DNA from: Ignavibacteriaceae bacterium
GTDB lineage: Bacteria > Bacteroidota > Ignavibacteria > Ignavibacteriales > Ignavibacteriaceae
Length of the DNA: 64,000 bases
NCBI GenBank assembly: GCA_013388545.1
Contig: JACAFB010000010.1
Location: 96,134-160,133 of the forward strand
Reading direction: 5' to 3'
The notes under the pieces are model-generated. The model had not been told where the DNA came from and made no database searches. It saw nothing but the letters and a program-made list of their open reading frames with translations. Made by a program: the position numbers and the translations under genes. Every line of letters begins with the position of its first letter. Within the stretch, counting starts at the first letter, position 1. This document shows positions 46,025 through 55,439 of this stretch, one piece after another.

Positions 46025-46998
46025 TAGATATCTTTATAAAAGTAATCTCTGAATATTCCGCGTGCACCAAAATTCTCTTTGAATCTTCCCAGTCCCCAAT
46101 TTGGTTCCATATTAACAGTAAATATTCCGAAATCTAAAAACTGAAAGCCTTCAGCTTTGTAGCGTTTCATAATTTCAAAAAACAGCAGATTGACGGCACG
46201 ATACTCCTGGAACTCCTCATTGTGGCTGATATAAAATGCGAGCACAACATTTCTGTTTACGCTAAAATTACATACACCAGCTATGAGTTTATCTTTCAGA
46301 AAAGCGCCCCAGAGACGAATCTTTCCGGGGAACATTTTTTTCAATTTGAGTAATTCATCAAGCGAATGTGCCGGGTTTACACCGTGACGCATTTTAAGGT
46401 TCTTCTTTAAGATTTCATAATACTCTGCAAACTTTTCGCACTCAACAACTTCAACTCCGCTTTTTAGTGCTTTCTTTAGAGCAGTCCGTGCTTCCTGCCT
46501 GTAGCTTTGAAGTAAATCAGTCTCTAAGCTAAAGTCAAGCTGAACCACACTTGATACTTCCCGTTTCAAATAACTGAATTTGTTCCGAACGAGTGCAAAA
46601 TCAATATAGTTAGAATATTTTTTTTGATAAATGATGGGCGGAGGAGTGAGCTGAATTCTGTCTGCTTTAATTGACTTTCCGTAATCGATCAGAAGTTCAA
46701 TTAGCTCGTGAGCTTCTTTGAAATTAAGATCAGATTTATAAACGAAGCTCCCGTATGAAGCCCCGGGATGAGAAGCCAAAATTTTTCTACCATCTCTTTC
46801 GATGAGTGCAGCAGGAAGTAAAGACAGAATTGATTTGTTTTTCAGAAAAACAAGTGATGCATCTTTAAATTTATCCCTGGGATGATAACTTAAAAATTCT
46901 CTTTTATGAAACAACGTTCCATTATCGGAGCTGTCAATAAATGCATCCCATTGTTCGGAACTAATCTTTTTACCGTCAAACTGAAAATATTCTATCAT
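46024..46998 (-). CDS. FemAB/GNAT-like acyltransferase
   Basis: A 324-residue protein of the double-GNAT fold found in FemAB peptidoglycan-bridge enzymes and in polysaccharide loci. ALKKALKSGVEVVECE near residue 160, LWGAFLKDKLIAGVCNFSVNRNVVLAFYIS near residue 225, and LLFFEIMKRYKAEGFQFLDFGIF near residue 275 follow the family order. Members add amino acids or acyl groups to a sugar- or lipid-linked acceptor. It is the first gene of the FemAB-GT-flippase-amide ligase run. A 166-base gap without recognised features separates it from the PorV-like gene. Confidence 0.78.
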   Translation of the reverse strand: MIEYFQFDGKKISSEQWDAFIDSSDNGTLFHKREFLSYHPRDKFKDASLVFLKNKSILSLLPAALIERDGRKILASHPGASYGSFVYKSDLNFKEAHELIELLIDYGKSIKADRIQLTPPPIIYQKKYSNYIDFALVRNKFSYLKREVSSVVQLDFSLETDLLQSYRQEARTALKKALKSGVEVVECEKFAEYYEILKKNLKMRHGVNPAHSLDELLKLKKMFPGKIRLWGAFLKDKLIAGVCNFSVNRNVVLAFYISHNEEFQEYRAVNLLFFEIMKRYKAEGFQFLDFGIFTVNMEPNWGLGRFKENFGARGIFRDYFYKDI

Positions 46999-47164
46999 TT
47001 AATATTTGAATAAAGTTAAAATGAATTTTATTCAAAATTAATGCTAATGTTTCAGATTATAAAACTCATAAAGGATGATTTTACTACGCCAATAACTTTA
47101 TCGATTTTCTCCCAGCTTCATTCAAAGCAACCGTTATAAATTTCCGGTTATATTTTTGATTAAA

Positions 47165-48061
47165 TCAAAATTTATAATGGAGAGAGAAAAGGCTTGCATT
47201 CCCAAGTCCCAGCTTGAAAGGCAGGTAAGCAAAATCAAAGCTCAGGTCTGCCCAGCTTAATCCGAATCCAGCTGTAAGTCCTCTTGAGATCCATCCGGTT
47301 TGATAACCTCCTCTTAAAGCGACGAGATTGTTATACTTAATTTCAGCTCCAAAATTAAAATGATTATCATCAGTAGAAATGTACTTTTGGTATTCTGCTG
47401 CAGTAATCACATCAATTTTCATCTCAGGAAGAGTGTAAGGATAGAATACACCGACTCTGATTTCCGCGGGCAGTTTTGTTTCTTCATTCCTAAGCTTGTT
47501 CATCGACCCAAGATTCTTAACCGAGACTGCTGAAGTTAAACCGCTTTCATTTAAACGGTAAGAAGCGCCCAGATCAAAACCAATTCCGGTTGATTCATTA
47601 TCAAGCAAGCCTTCATATAAATATTTAATTGTTGCACCGGCAGATAAATTCTGTGAAACCGCATAAGCCCCTGAAATACTTCCAAAAAAGTAATTCGCTG
47701 AAAATGTTGCATCTGCAGGGCCTGGTTTTGTTCTAACCGGGATATCACTTACAGTTGTTACATTAAATCCCGCAGCAAATGGAATTCCGAAGATTTCTGT
47801 TTTTGCACCGAAGACTTCACTGCGAACATCCTGAATCCACTCATTGTGCATAAATAAAAATTCTGTTCCTTGTGTAAATGCCAGGTTTGCAGGATTATAA
47901 AAAAGCGCTGAAACGTCATTCGAAATTACACTGCCTGCATCACCCATCGCGATATTTCTTGCTCCGAATCCGTATTTAAGAAATGCTAATCCGGTGTTTC
48001 CTGCAGTTTGAGCATGCAAAGCAGAACCGGCAATTAAAAAAATCAAAAGTAATCTGTTCAT
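47165..48061 (-). CDS. PorV/PorQ-like outer-membrane protein
   Basis: A 298-residue protein with a signal peptide of about 17 residues. The mature start is the family hallmark GLAFLKYGFGARNIAMGDAGSVISNDVSALFYNPANLAF. The rest is alternating beta strands (GIGFDLGASYRL, LVALRGGYQTGW) and it ends in a hydrophobic aromatic residue, KF, as beta-barrel proteins do. PorV is the shuttle protein of type IX secretion; many such homologues lack an assigned partner. It is the last gene of the run, 14 bases after a second PorV-like gene. Confidence 0.85.
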   Translation of the reverse strand: MNRLLLIFLIAGSALHAQTAGNTGLAFLKYGFGARNIAMGDAGSVISNDVSALFYNPANLAFTQGTEFLFMHNEWIQDVRSEVFGAKTEIFGIPFAAGFNVTTVSDIPVRTKPGPADATFSANYFFGSISGAYAVSQNLSAGATIKYLYEGLLDNESTGIGFDLGASYRLNESGLTSAVSVKNLGSMNKLRNEETKLPAEIRVGVFYPYTLPEMKIDVITAAEYQKYISTDDNHFNFGAEIKYNNLVALRGGYQTGWISRGLTAGFGLSWADLSFDFAYLPFKLGLGNASLFSLHYKF

Positions 48062-48075
48062 GTTTTTTCCTTTTA

Positions 48076-49065
48076 TTAGAAAACCAAATTTATTCCCACA
48101 ACGTGCCGGTCACTTGTTGAATTCTGTTCAAGCATATACGCATAATCAAACCCGGCAATCCATCCATTAAGATCATAAGAATATGAAAACCCAAGCGAAG
48201 GTTTTATCGGAAAATCTTTATTGCTTAAATTAAACTGATCAAGCCCGCCGCGGATGAATAATCTGTCATAGATATTATATTCAATCCCAAATCGTAAAAA
48301 ATTAGTTTCGGCATTGCTGTTTTCAAATTCAATTGCAGTCAGCAGATTGTATTCAGGATTAAAATAACTTATTCCAAATTTCTTCAGTACAGGAAACTTA
48401 TCTTCCTTTACTGTTCCCTGCTGACCGTAAACAGGTGAAGTATCCCATTTATATTTACTGTTCAAGTCTGAAATCATCAGAGAAAATGTAAAGTATTCAT
48501 TGAACTTGTACACTGCGCCAATGTCAAACCCAAGCCCGGTGCTTGATATTTCTTCATAAAGCTTGTAATAGTAAAATTTAACAGAGACACCCAGTGCAAA
48601 TTTATCGGAGAAACGATTTGCTAAACCGAGGAAGAATTGATTCTCTGATGTTGATAGATCCCCTGTCTTAAATCCGTTATTATCCCTGCCGTCAATTTTA
48701 CTAACACCAGAATTAATCACTCCGAAACTTAAACCTGCAGTAGATCTCGGTTTTACAGAATCTGAAGCAGAATAAAAATCAAATTTCCTTGTGAAGCTGA
48801 GAAAATTGAGAGTTCTGTCCAATGATAAAAATGTGTAGCCTGCCTGAAATGAATTCTTTTGTTGAAAGGAAGAAAGAGCAGGATTGTAATACGCAATAAG
48901 ATTACCTTCGGTAATAGCAGACATTGCATTGCCCATTCCAATTCCGCGGGCACCAAATCCGAATCTGCTGAACGCTCCGGGCATACTGCTGATTCGGCTA
49001 AATTCAGGCTGAGCAATGTTTTGAACGGTTAAAGTCAGAAATAAAATCAAAATATATTTTTTCAA
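48076..49065 (-). CDS. PorV/PorQ-like outer-membrane protein, second copy
   Basis: A 329-residue beta-barrel protein with a signal peptide of about 18 residues. FSRFGFGARGIGMGNAMSAITEGNLIAYYNPALSSF near residue 33 is the same hallmark as in the neighbouring gene, so the two are paralogues. Later strands include TGLGFDIGAVYKF and RLFIRGGLDQF. It ends in VF, fitting a barrel protein. It is placed between the sorting-domain protein and the other PorV-like protein. Confidence 0.85.
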   Translation of the reverse strand: MKKYILILFLTLTVQNIAQPEFSRISSMPGAFSRFGFGARGIGMGNAMSAITEGNLIAYYNPALSSFQQKNSFQAGYTFLSLDRTLNFLSFTRKFDFYSASDSVKPRSTAGLSFGVINSGVSKIDGRDNNGFKTGDLSTSENQFFLGLANRFSDKFALGVSVKFYYYKLYEEISSTGLGFDIGAVYKFNEYFTFSLMISDLNSKYKWDTSPVYGQQGTVKEDKFPVLKKFGISYFNPEYNLLTAIEFENSNAETNFLRFGIEYNIYDRLFIRGGLDQFNLSNKDFPIKPSLGFSYSYDLNGWIAGFDYAYMLEQNSTSDRHVVGINLVF

Positions 49066-49077
49066 TTCAGTCCCTTT

Positions 49078-50679
49078 CTACTGAAGAACCAAAATTTTTC
49101 CGTAAACCGGATCGTTTGAATCAACTTCAACTCTGTAAAAATAAACACCATTAGGAACCACATTACCAGCATCATCCCGACCATCCCAGAAATCAACTAC
49201 TCCATTAATGTCAGCAGTAAATCCATCTATCTGATGAATATCATTTCCACGATCAACATTTTGGACAACAGTTCTTAAATAATTCATTCCGAAGTCAAAA
49301 ATTCTAATAGTAACCTTAGCACGTTTTCCACCAGTGCTATATTTAATCTTAAGAACATCAAGTTTTGGAGAAAACGGATTTGGATATGCATAAGTATCAT
49401 TATTTGAATTTAATGGTTGTGAAGCAATAAAAATTTTCCACGTGCCTTCCCAAATACCGTCTGAACTTTTTTGCTCAAGTTTTACTAAGCCTTCAACTGA
49501 GCCAAGCCAGATATCAGCACCAGTGGCTGCTGCTGAATAAAAAATAATTGTCTTCAATTCAACTCCACTTTCTGTGTCGAAAATTGAAGTGGGAAGAATC
49601 CATGAATTTCCAAGATCATTAGACCTGAATGGACCATTATCAGCCGGAATGATTATATCCAAAGATTTAAATCCAAAATTGTGAGCCCTTTCACCCTGAA
49701 GAAAAGTTTTCCAGCTTTCTCCGCCGTTCCAGGTTGCACTAACACCATAAAATTCGGATTCTCCCTCAGCTTTCCATGTAGCAGCCCAAAGTGAGTTATC
49801 GCTCTTATTAAAGCCAAGAGCCACAATAAAATTTCCACTGATTGGTTGGTCCTGATTTGTATGATTAAATTTCACCCAGCTAATCCCATTGTCTGTGGAT
49901 TTATTGATTCCTCCTGCGGTTCCGACATATAAAGTTGAATCATTAGCAGAAGAAATAGAAAACACTCGGTGATTCAGATTGTTCTCGGCACAGAATCTAC
50001 CGGAGACGGGTTGTAAACAGAAGTCCAATGTATCTGTGGGTTTAATGCTGTTAAGATAATCCGGAGGAAGTACAACTCTTTTCCAGGTTTGACCATTATC
50101 CGTACTTTTTCTTAACCCACCAGCAAATGTGGCAATCCAGATAGTGTTCTTTGTGAAAGCAATATCATAAATCAGATTTTGAACAGCAACAGTAACCGGC
50201 AAGGCTCTGATTGTATTATCACCATAAACTTCAATAGTATCAGTATCCTGATCTAACGGCTGTGGTATTGAATTCCAGGTTAAGCCAAAGTCGGTTGTAT
50301 ATTTTAGACCAGTTCCTTCAGGTAAGTTTTGGCCATTAATCTCAACTGACCTTGCAGTTGCAGCCCAGAATGTACCGTTGTTATACCCAATCGCTGAAAT
50401 ACTTTGATCACCAAATGCAGAGCTTCCGTAAAAATTCTTCCAGCTTATACCACCATCTGTTGAAAGGCTAACTCCACGGCTTGTGCCAAGCCAGACTGTA
50501 TCGCCAAGTGCAATTATATCGCTTATACTGTTGCTTGCAGGGTTATCATTTAAGGTTTCGGAAATTTTTTGAAGTGATAATTCTTCAACGGATTTATAAT
50601 TAACCGGGAAGCTTTGAGCATAGAGGTATTTAATGCTTAAAAGCAATAGTAAAACGATAGAGAAAATTTTAAGCATCAT
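49078..50679 (-). CDS. Secreted BNR-repeat protein with FlgD-like C-terminal domain
   Basis: A 533-residue secreted protein with a signal peptide of about 21 residues. It has repeated BNR/sialidase-type Asp-box motifs: STDGGISWKNF, STDNGQTWKRV, STDNGISWVKF, and others, which form a beta-propeller of the Vps10 type. The last 90 residues (AYPNPFSPKLDVLKI, then FWDGRDDAGNVVPNGVYFYRVEV) are the FlgD-like Ig fold with the late strand found in type IX-secreted proteins of this phylum. It would be placed on the cell surface or released. Its ligand is unknown. Confidence 0.85.
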   Translation of the reverse strand: MMLKIFSIVLLLLLSIKYLYAQSFPVNYKSVEELSLQKISETLNDNPASNSISDIIALGDTVWLGTSRGVSLSTDGGISWKNFYGSSAFGDQSISAIGYNNGTFWAATARSVEINGQNLPEGTGLKYTTDFGLTWNSIPQPLDQDTDTIEVYGDNTIRALPVTVAVQNLIYDIAFTKNTIWIATFAGGLRKSTDNGQTWKRVVLPPDYLNSIKPTDTLDFCLQPVSGRFCAENNLNHRVFSISSANDSTLYVGTAGGINKSTDNGISWVKFNHTNQDQPISGNFIVALGFNKSDNSLWAATWKAEGESEFYGVSATWNGGESWKTFLQGERAHNFGFKSLDIIIPADNGPFRSNDLGNSWILPTSIFDTESGVELKTIIFYSAAATGADIWLGSVEGLVKLEQKSSDGIWEGTWKIFIASQPLNSNNDTYAYPNPFSPKLDVLKIKYSTGGKRAKVTIRIFDFGMNYLRTVVQNVDRGNDIHQIDGFTADINGVVDFWDGRDDAGNVVPNGVYFYRVEVDSNDPVYGKILVLQ

Positions 50680-51488
50680 TTGACAATAATGTTGTGAATA
50701 ATCTTGTTACTTAATTTTTTACCAAGGTCTTTCGCTTCAAATTCAAATCTCCATGAACCTGTTTGTGCTGTTGCTCCAAAAGAATTTTTGTAGGAATAAA
50801 TGCCGTCCCCGGCGACAAGATCTCCAAAAATTTCATTGTTACCGTTATCCACCATATTAAATGGGCCGCTTTCAACTCTTGTCCCATCAGGTCTGAAAAG
50901 TTCGAAATAAACTTTTTCAATATCTGCCAGGCCATTCGGATCATCAACCTTTACTGAAAATACAAAAGGAACCCCTCTTGTTGCTGAATCGGGAATAACA
51001 AGGTTTGAGAGCACAGGCGGAAATTTTTCTTTACCATTTTCATATGTAAATGACTGAGTCGAAACAAATCGTACCCTGCTTAAGATATCTTCGACATAAT
51101 AACTAATTTGATACCTGCCGTTTGAAAGAGACTGCGAGAAAGGATACTTAGCTGAAAAGATTCCATCACCTTTTAGGGAATCACCATGAAGACTAATATC
51201 TCCATCATCAAAAAGAAAAGCCGAAGAGGTATTTATTTTTTTCTGATCCGGAGAGAACACATCAAAAAATACAGAAGAGATATTCTCAGGATTTTCAAAC
51301 CTGACGAATAATTCAATAACTGAATCTTCGGGTGTATATTCAAAAAAATCAAATGAGCTTAATGATACAACCTGAAGCGGCACCCTAAGTTCATCAATTA
51401 TATTATCGTAATTTTTATCGCAGCCGGTAAACAGCAGCGGGATTAACACAATGAGTAATTTTTTCATATCAAAATATTTGCTCTTCAT
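50676..51488 (-). CDS. Lipoprotein with two Ig-like domains
   Basis: A 270-residue lipoprotein. The signal MKKLLIVLIPLLFTGC (lipobox LFTGC) starts at an inner methionine; the first ATG at 51488 has the better GAGAA binding site and adds seven residues. Two similar beta domains follow; both contain the pattern of a gain of pro-apoptotic-like 'DDGDISLHGDSLKGDGIFSA' or 'DNGNNEIFGDLVAGDGIYS' form. These repeated DxG-x-GDG segments look like calcium-binding Ig-like repeats. I do not know its partner. It overlaps the next gene by four bases. Confidence 0.75.
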   Translation of the reverse strand: MKSKYFDMKKLLIVLIPLLFTGCDKNYDNIIDELRVPLQVVSLSSFDFFEYTPEDSVIELFVRFENPENISSVFFDVFSPDQKKINTSSAFLFDDGDISLHGDSLKGDGIFSAKYPFSQSLSNGRYQISYYVEDILSRVRFVSTQSFTYENGKEKFPPVLSNLVIPDSATRGVPFVFSVKVDDPNGLADIEKVYFELFRPDGTRVESGPFNMVDNGNNEIFGDLVAGDGIYSYKNSFGATAQTGSWRFEFEAKDLGKKLSNKIIHNIIVK

Positions 51489-51521
51489 TTTGTTCTCACA
51501 AGGTAAAAAATAAATCCCGGT

Positions 51522-52529
51522 TTACTTTAAATAAATTATAAAAGGAGTAGGTGTAAATGAGATAATCAAAATTATATAGGTAAAATATCCAATTACTTTT
51601 CGCTTAAAGTCAATCGGAATGTTATCATAAACCGGGGGATGCTTTAGTTTGATTATGAAGTAAAGCACTAATGCCCAAAATAACCAACCGGACCAGCCGA
51701 AGTAAGTATTTACGTCCATAAATGATTCGACTATTCCAAGTGTTCCCAGGATAAAAAGTATAGAAAACCCAATCACTGATATCTTGAAGTGGTTTTTTGC
51801 ACCAAACATAGTATAACTCAGATGACCACCATCCAGCTGTCCCACCGGGATCAGATTCATAGCAGTAACAAATAAACCAAACCATCCAACACATAAATAA
51901 GGATAGTGATAAATTTCTGACATTGGCGGAAAGAACTGTTGACCCGATACAAAAAGTGCTTTAAGAGAAAGAAATAAAATATTATCGCCAAAAGTCAAAG
52001 CTAAGGCACCTTTTCCATAATCAGGTGAAAAATAATCGGGATGAATTCGAAGAATATATTCCTCTCCCGGAACATTCATAAAACCATAAATTAAAACAAT
52101 CAAAGAGGCAATAAATCCCGCAATAGGTCCTGCAACACCAATATCAAACATTGCCCTGTTTGAATTAATCCTTGAACGTGTTTTGATCACTGCTCCAAGT
52201 GTCCCAAAATTCAGAAAGCCCGGCAATGAAGGGAAAGGAATAAAGTAAGGTAATGTTGAATCGACTTTATGAATTTTTGCCGCAAAAAAATGACCGAATT
52301 CATGAGTTGCGAGAATAAATAATATTGAAAGTGAATAAGGAAGACCGATAACTAAATAGTCAACTTCATACGGACCACCAAATCCGCTAATCCAGTCAGC
52401 ACCTGCAATTGTGGTTGTAACAAATGTTACTAGGAAAAGACTTAAATGTAAAACGTAATTTTGCTTTGGCCTTTTCGCAACTTCATAAGTTTGCTGATAA
52501 TAACTTTCAGATGAATCTTCAGGCATCAT
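51522..52529 (-). CDS. Site-2 protease-type membrane metalloprotease (M50)
   Basis: A 335-residue protein with about seven membrane helices. The zinc site HEFGH is at residues 76-80 inside a helix, and the second motif NLIPVGQLDGGHLSY, with the third zinc ligand, is near residue 220. These place it in the S2P/M50 family that cuts proteins within the membrane. No PDZ domain is visible, so it is a minimal form as in EcfE-unrelated archaeal and cyanobacterial S2P proteins. Its substrates are unknown. Its end is 33 bases from the lipoprotein gene and it overlaps the barrel-protein gene upstream by four bases. Confidence 0.88.
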   Translation of the reverse strand: MMPEDSSESYYQQTYEVAKRPKQNYVLHLSLFLVTFVTTTIAGADWISGFGGPYEVDYLVIGLPYSLSILFILATHEFGHFFAAKIHKVDSTLPYFIPFPSLPGFLNFGTLGAVIKTRSRINSNRAMFDIGVAGPIAGFIASLIVLIYGFMNVPGEEYILRIHPDYFSPDYGKGALALTFGDNILFLSLKALFVSGQQFFPPMSEIYHYPYLCVGWFGLFVTAMNLIPVGQLDGGHLSYTMFGAKNHFKISVIGFSILFILGTLGIVESFMDVNTYFGWSGWLFWALVLYFIIKLKHPPVYDNIPIDFKRKVIGYFTYIILIISFTPTPFIIYLK

Positions 52530-53356
52530 AAATCCAGGTTGAATCCAATTGTAGAATAATTCTCATTTAAATTAAAATATTCTCCGTGAATACTCTTTCC
52601 GGCAATATAAGAATAAATTAAGCTGAAACTTTTAGCATCAAACTCGCCAAATTTGATTCCTGCTGCTATAATATGATTAGCACTATATTTTTCTATTTTG
52701 GAAAGTTTAAAGTCATAAGCAATAAAAGGTGAAATTATTTCAATCTTTAAAAGAGCAGGGAAATAATCAAAACCCGCCTGGTAAATTCCTTTTCCGAATC
52801 CCCTTGGAGTTGAGTGGAAAATAAATGTAATCCCAAAATAGCCGCGTAATCTGTCAAATTCATAAAATGGAAATACTTCGATGAATTCCCTGCTGTAAAC
52901 AATTGGATCTCTGCTTTCCCGCCAATCATTTTTTCCGGAGTCAAAACTTCCGTCCACAAGGTGAGCGCTGATATGACTTAATCTGAAACGAAGTCCATAG
53001 GAATAGCATCCTGAATTTTTAACAAAGCCAAAATTCACACCAAAAAGATAATCAATAGTCTCAACAGGAAAATGAAAATCGCTTTCCTGTCTCAGGCGGG
53101 TATAAGTAAACAGATCAGCTCCTGCAGAAAAAATATTATCCCCATCTTTAAACTGGAAAAAATCAGTTGAGGTACCCACATCCAGCCTGAGATTACTTTT
53201 AGAAATGGCAAAATTAAATCCCGCCTTGGGTTCAAGAAAATTTGCAGTGAATGGTTGGATGTTGAGTTTATAAGGAAACCAGCTCACCGATTCCTGGGCT
53301 GATAGCATCGGAGTTAGCCACAAGATGAAAATACAAATCCTTAAAGAGTTTATCAT
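52526..53356 (-). CDS. Outer-membrane beta-barrel-like protein (DUF1207-like)
   Basis: A 276-residue protein with a signal peptide of about 20 residues. It contains a repeating aromatic strand pattern (AGFNFAISKSNLRLDVGTS, YGLRFRLSHISAHLVDG) and ends in DL. The RLSHISAHL segment and the following RDPIVYSREFIEVFPFYEF match my recollection of DUF1207 proteins, which have no known function. It overlaps the radical SAM gene and the protease gene by four bases at each side, so it is translated together with them. Confidence 0.65.
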   Translation of the reverse strand: MINSLRICIFILWLTPMLSAQESVSWFPYKLNIQPFTANFLEPKAGFNFAISKSNLRLDVGTSTDFFQFKDGDNIFSAGADLFTYTRLRQESDFHFPVETIDYLFGVNFGFVKNSGCYSYGLRFRLSHISAHLVDGSFDSGKNDWRESRDPIVYSREFIEVFPFYEFDRLRGYFGITFIFHSTPRGFGKGIYQAGFDYFPALLKIEIISPFIAYDFKLSKIEKYSANHIIAAGIKFGEFDAKSFSLIYSYIAGKSIHGEYFNLNENYSTIGFNLDL

Positions 53357-54348
53357 TTAGAAGCAGCTTTCTTTGTAAATGTCCTAATTAGCTTTTGTTT
53401 GACAAGTTTATTATAACCGTATTTAAATTTGGAAGTAAGACTTGCAATTCCATAAAGATTAGTAGGGAATGCAAATGAAGGTTCAAAGTAACAATTCACA
53501 GTACAACCCTGGCAAAAATCAAATTTGCCTTCCATTTTCATAAAGTAACTTACTCTTTCTGATTGACGGAGTTCTTTCAGTTTTCCATCAATTTTAATTT
53601 TTTCATTTCCAAAATGATAGCACGGAAGAATTATTTCATTATAAGGTGATATAACAATAACTCTTGATACTGCTTTACATTTAGGATTATTAATATCATT
53701 TCCACCGTTTCTCCTTAACTTTAAAAAACCTTTATTAAGGTAAACATCGATTTTACCGTCGGTATACTGATCAATATAATCCACCGCTTCTTCGGATAAA
53801 CCGGGATTTCCAAAATAAGAGAACACCGGATTAACAAGAAGTACAAGCTCATATCTGTTGGCTATTTCGTGCATAAGAGGCAATTTATGATATGTCTCAT
53901 TCGTTACTGTAAAAAGTATATCAGGAAATTCACCAAGAGATTTAGCTATTTCTATACTCTTTAGAACCGACTTATAACAATTTACTTTCCTGATTTTATT
54001 GTGTTCTTCCTCATCGGGAGAATCCAGAGAAAAATGGAGAAGATTAATTTTCCCGGCTAATTTCTCAGCAAACCTGTGGTACAGAAGTCCGTTAGTAGTA
54101 ATGCTTGTCTGCATTTTTTTCCCCCTTGCATACTCTGCCATCAAATGGATTTCCTTGTGAAGAAGTGGTTCACCCCCCGTCAGGTCGATGAATTTCACAC
54201 CCAGATCAGCCATTTGGTCAACATTCTCCTTAAAATGACTTAGCTGCGCAAACGGAGTTTCCTTATAGAAATCGTGCATCCCGAAATGACAGAATTCACA
54301 GTAAGCATTGCATTTATATGTCAGGTAATAATTGCAAAGGAGAAGCAT
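53353..54348 (-). CDS. Radical SAM protein with SPASM-type cysteine-rich tail
   Basis: A 331-residue iron-sulfur enzyme. The S-adenosylmethionine cluster motif is C-x3-C-x2-C at residues 13, 17 and 20 (KCNAYCEFCHFG). TGGEPLLHKEI is near residue 58 and HFSLDSPDEEEHNKIR near residue 105. Four to five more cysteines near the C-terminus (NPKCKA, LPCYHF, DFCQGCTVNCYF) form an auxiliary cluster as in SPASM proteins. No small peptide substrate gene is visible nearby. It is placed between a GT2 enzyme and a barrel protein, so its target may be a glycan, lipid or the secreted products. Confidence 0.87.
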   Translation of the reverse strand: MLLLCNYYLTYKCNAYCEFCHFGMHDFYKETPFAQLSHFKENVDQMADLGVKFIDLTGGEPLLHKEIHLMAEYARGKKMQTSITTNGLLYHRFAEKLAGKINLLHFSLDSPDEEEHNKIRKVNCYKSVLKSIEIAKSLGEFPDILFTVTNETYHKLPLMHEIANRYELVLLVNPVFSYFGNPGLSEEAVDYIDQYTDGKIDVYLNKGFLKLRRNGGNDINNPKCKAVSRVIVISPYNEIILPCYHFGNEKIKIDGKLKELRQSERVSYFMKMEGKFDFCQGCTVNCYFEPSFAFPTNLYGIASLTSKFKYGYNKLVKQKLIRTFTKKAASK

Positions 54349-55439
54349 CAGAATTTTCTATCTTTCCAGATTACTTTTCGGTTTATTGCAACAATAAATG
54401 GTAGAATTATTACATAAATCAAGTAATAAATTTCAAAGTGAAAAAAGTAAAACAGATTTTTTTTCAGGCCTAATACATTATGAACATGATAAAGGAAAAA
54501 AAAGTCAGTAAATAATTTAAACACCACAAGGTAAAGCCAGGTCATAGAAAAAAATAGCGGAGTTAAAAGAATAAAAACATGAGTAAAAAATCCGAAAGCA
54601 AAAACAATATATCCAACAGGAGGTACTTTCACTCCTCCCACTGCCCATCTTTTTTTCTGTCGGAAGAGAGAGATTAAATCTCTGCAGGTAAGTGATGAAA
54701 CCAGGGCTTCTTTGTCGAGCGGGTAAACCAGTTTATATTTACCAAGTTTGTGAATTGCGTTCAGGATATTAAAATCTTCAGTTACACTAAAGGGTAGATT
54801 TTCATAACCGCCCACTTCATCATAAGATTTTTTTCTGTAAGACATATTATTGCCAATACAGGTAATCGGAACATTAAGATTTATTGTACCAGCTGCAACT
54901 GTTAACAGAAAAATAAAATCAATTGCCTGCATTCCACTGAAACCACCTGTTATTTCCTGCGTTGTATAACCATTTACAACTCCTACATCATCTTTGTAGT
55001 ATGAAGCAATTGTCTTTGCCCAGGCAGGGCTAACCGCACAGTCGGCATCGGTAGTTAATATAATTTCCCCGCTCGCAATTGCAATTGCAGTAGCAAGGGC
55101 ATTTGTTTTTCCTTTAAGGATTCCAATTTCCTGCCTGGTTTCTATTTTCCTGAACTTCTTCTTATCCTTAATAAAATCATCAATTAGTTTACCGGTATTG
55201 TCTGTCGAATTATCGTCAACAAGAATAATCTGGATTTTTTCTTCCGGATAGATAAGTTTTTCAAGAGAATCAAGACATCTGATAATATTTTCTTCTTCGT
55301 TCCGTGCTGCCACAACAACAGTAACTTTAGGAAGATTTTCATCGCTGATTTTTTCAAACTTTCTGCCGGCACCAATGAAGAAAAAAATTATTTGAATAAA
55401 ATAGCCTGCAACGCAAATAAGAAATATCAATTCAAGCAT
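54348..55439 (-). CDS. Membrane family 2 glycosyltransferase
   Basis: A 363-residue membrane GT2 enzyme. The N-terminal helix is followed by VTVVVAARNEEENIIRCLDSL, ILVDDNSTDNT near residue 75, the DxD motif LTTDADCAVSPAWAK near residue 137, and the TEDFNI and RQKKRWAVGG motifs near residues 222 and 262. This is the pattern of processive enzymes with the QxxRW site (here K-K-R-W), such as chitin- or poly-GlcNAc-synthase relatives. Three helices close the protein. It is paired with a NodB deacetylase, which fits a deacetylated amino-sugar polymer. Confidence 0.88.
   Translation of the reverse strand: MLELIFLICVAGYFIQIIFFFIGAGRKFEKISDENLPKVTVVVAARNEEENIIRCLDSLEKLIYPEEKIQIILVDDNSTDNTGKLIDDFIKDKKKFRKIETRQEIGILKGKTNALATAIAIASGEIILTTDADCAVSPAWAKTIASYYKDDVGVVNGYTTQEITGGFSGMQAIDFIFLLTVAAGTINLNVPITCIGNNMSYRKKSYDEVGGYENLPFSVTEDFNILNAIHKLGKYKLVYPLDKEALVSSLTCRDLISLFRQKKRWAVGGVKVPPVGYIVFAFGFFTHVFILLTPLFFSMTWLYLVVFKLFTDFFFLYHVHNVLGLKKNLFYFFHFEIYYLIYVIILPFIVAINRKVIWKDRKF

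Noticed and set aside
47129..47149. AACCG...CGGTT inverted repeat downstream of the PorV-like gene
   Set aside because: Only five pairs and no T run in the direction of the minus-strand genes, so it is not a convincing terminator.
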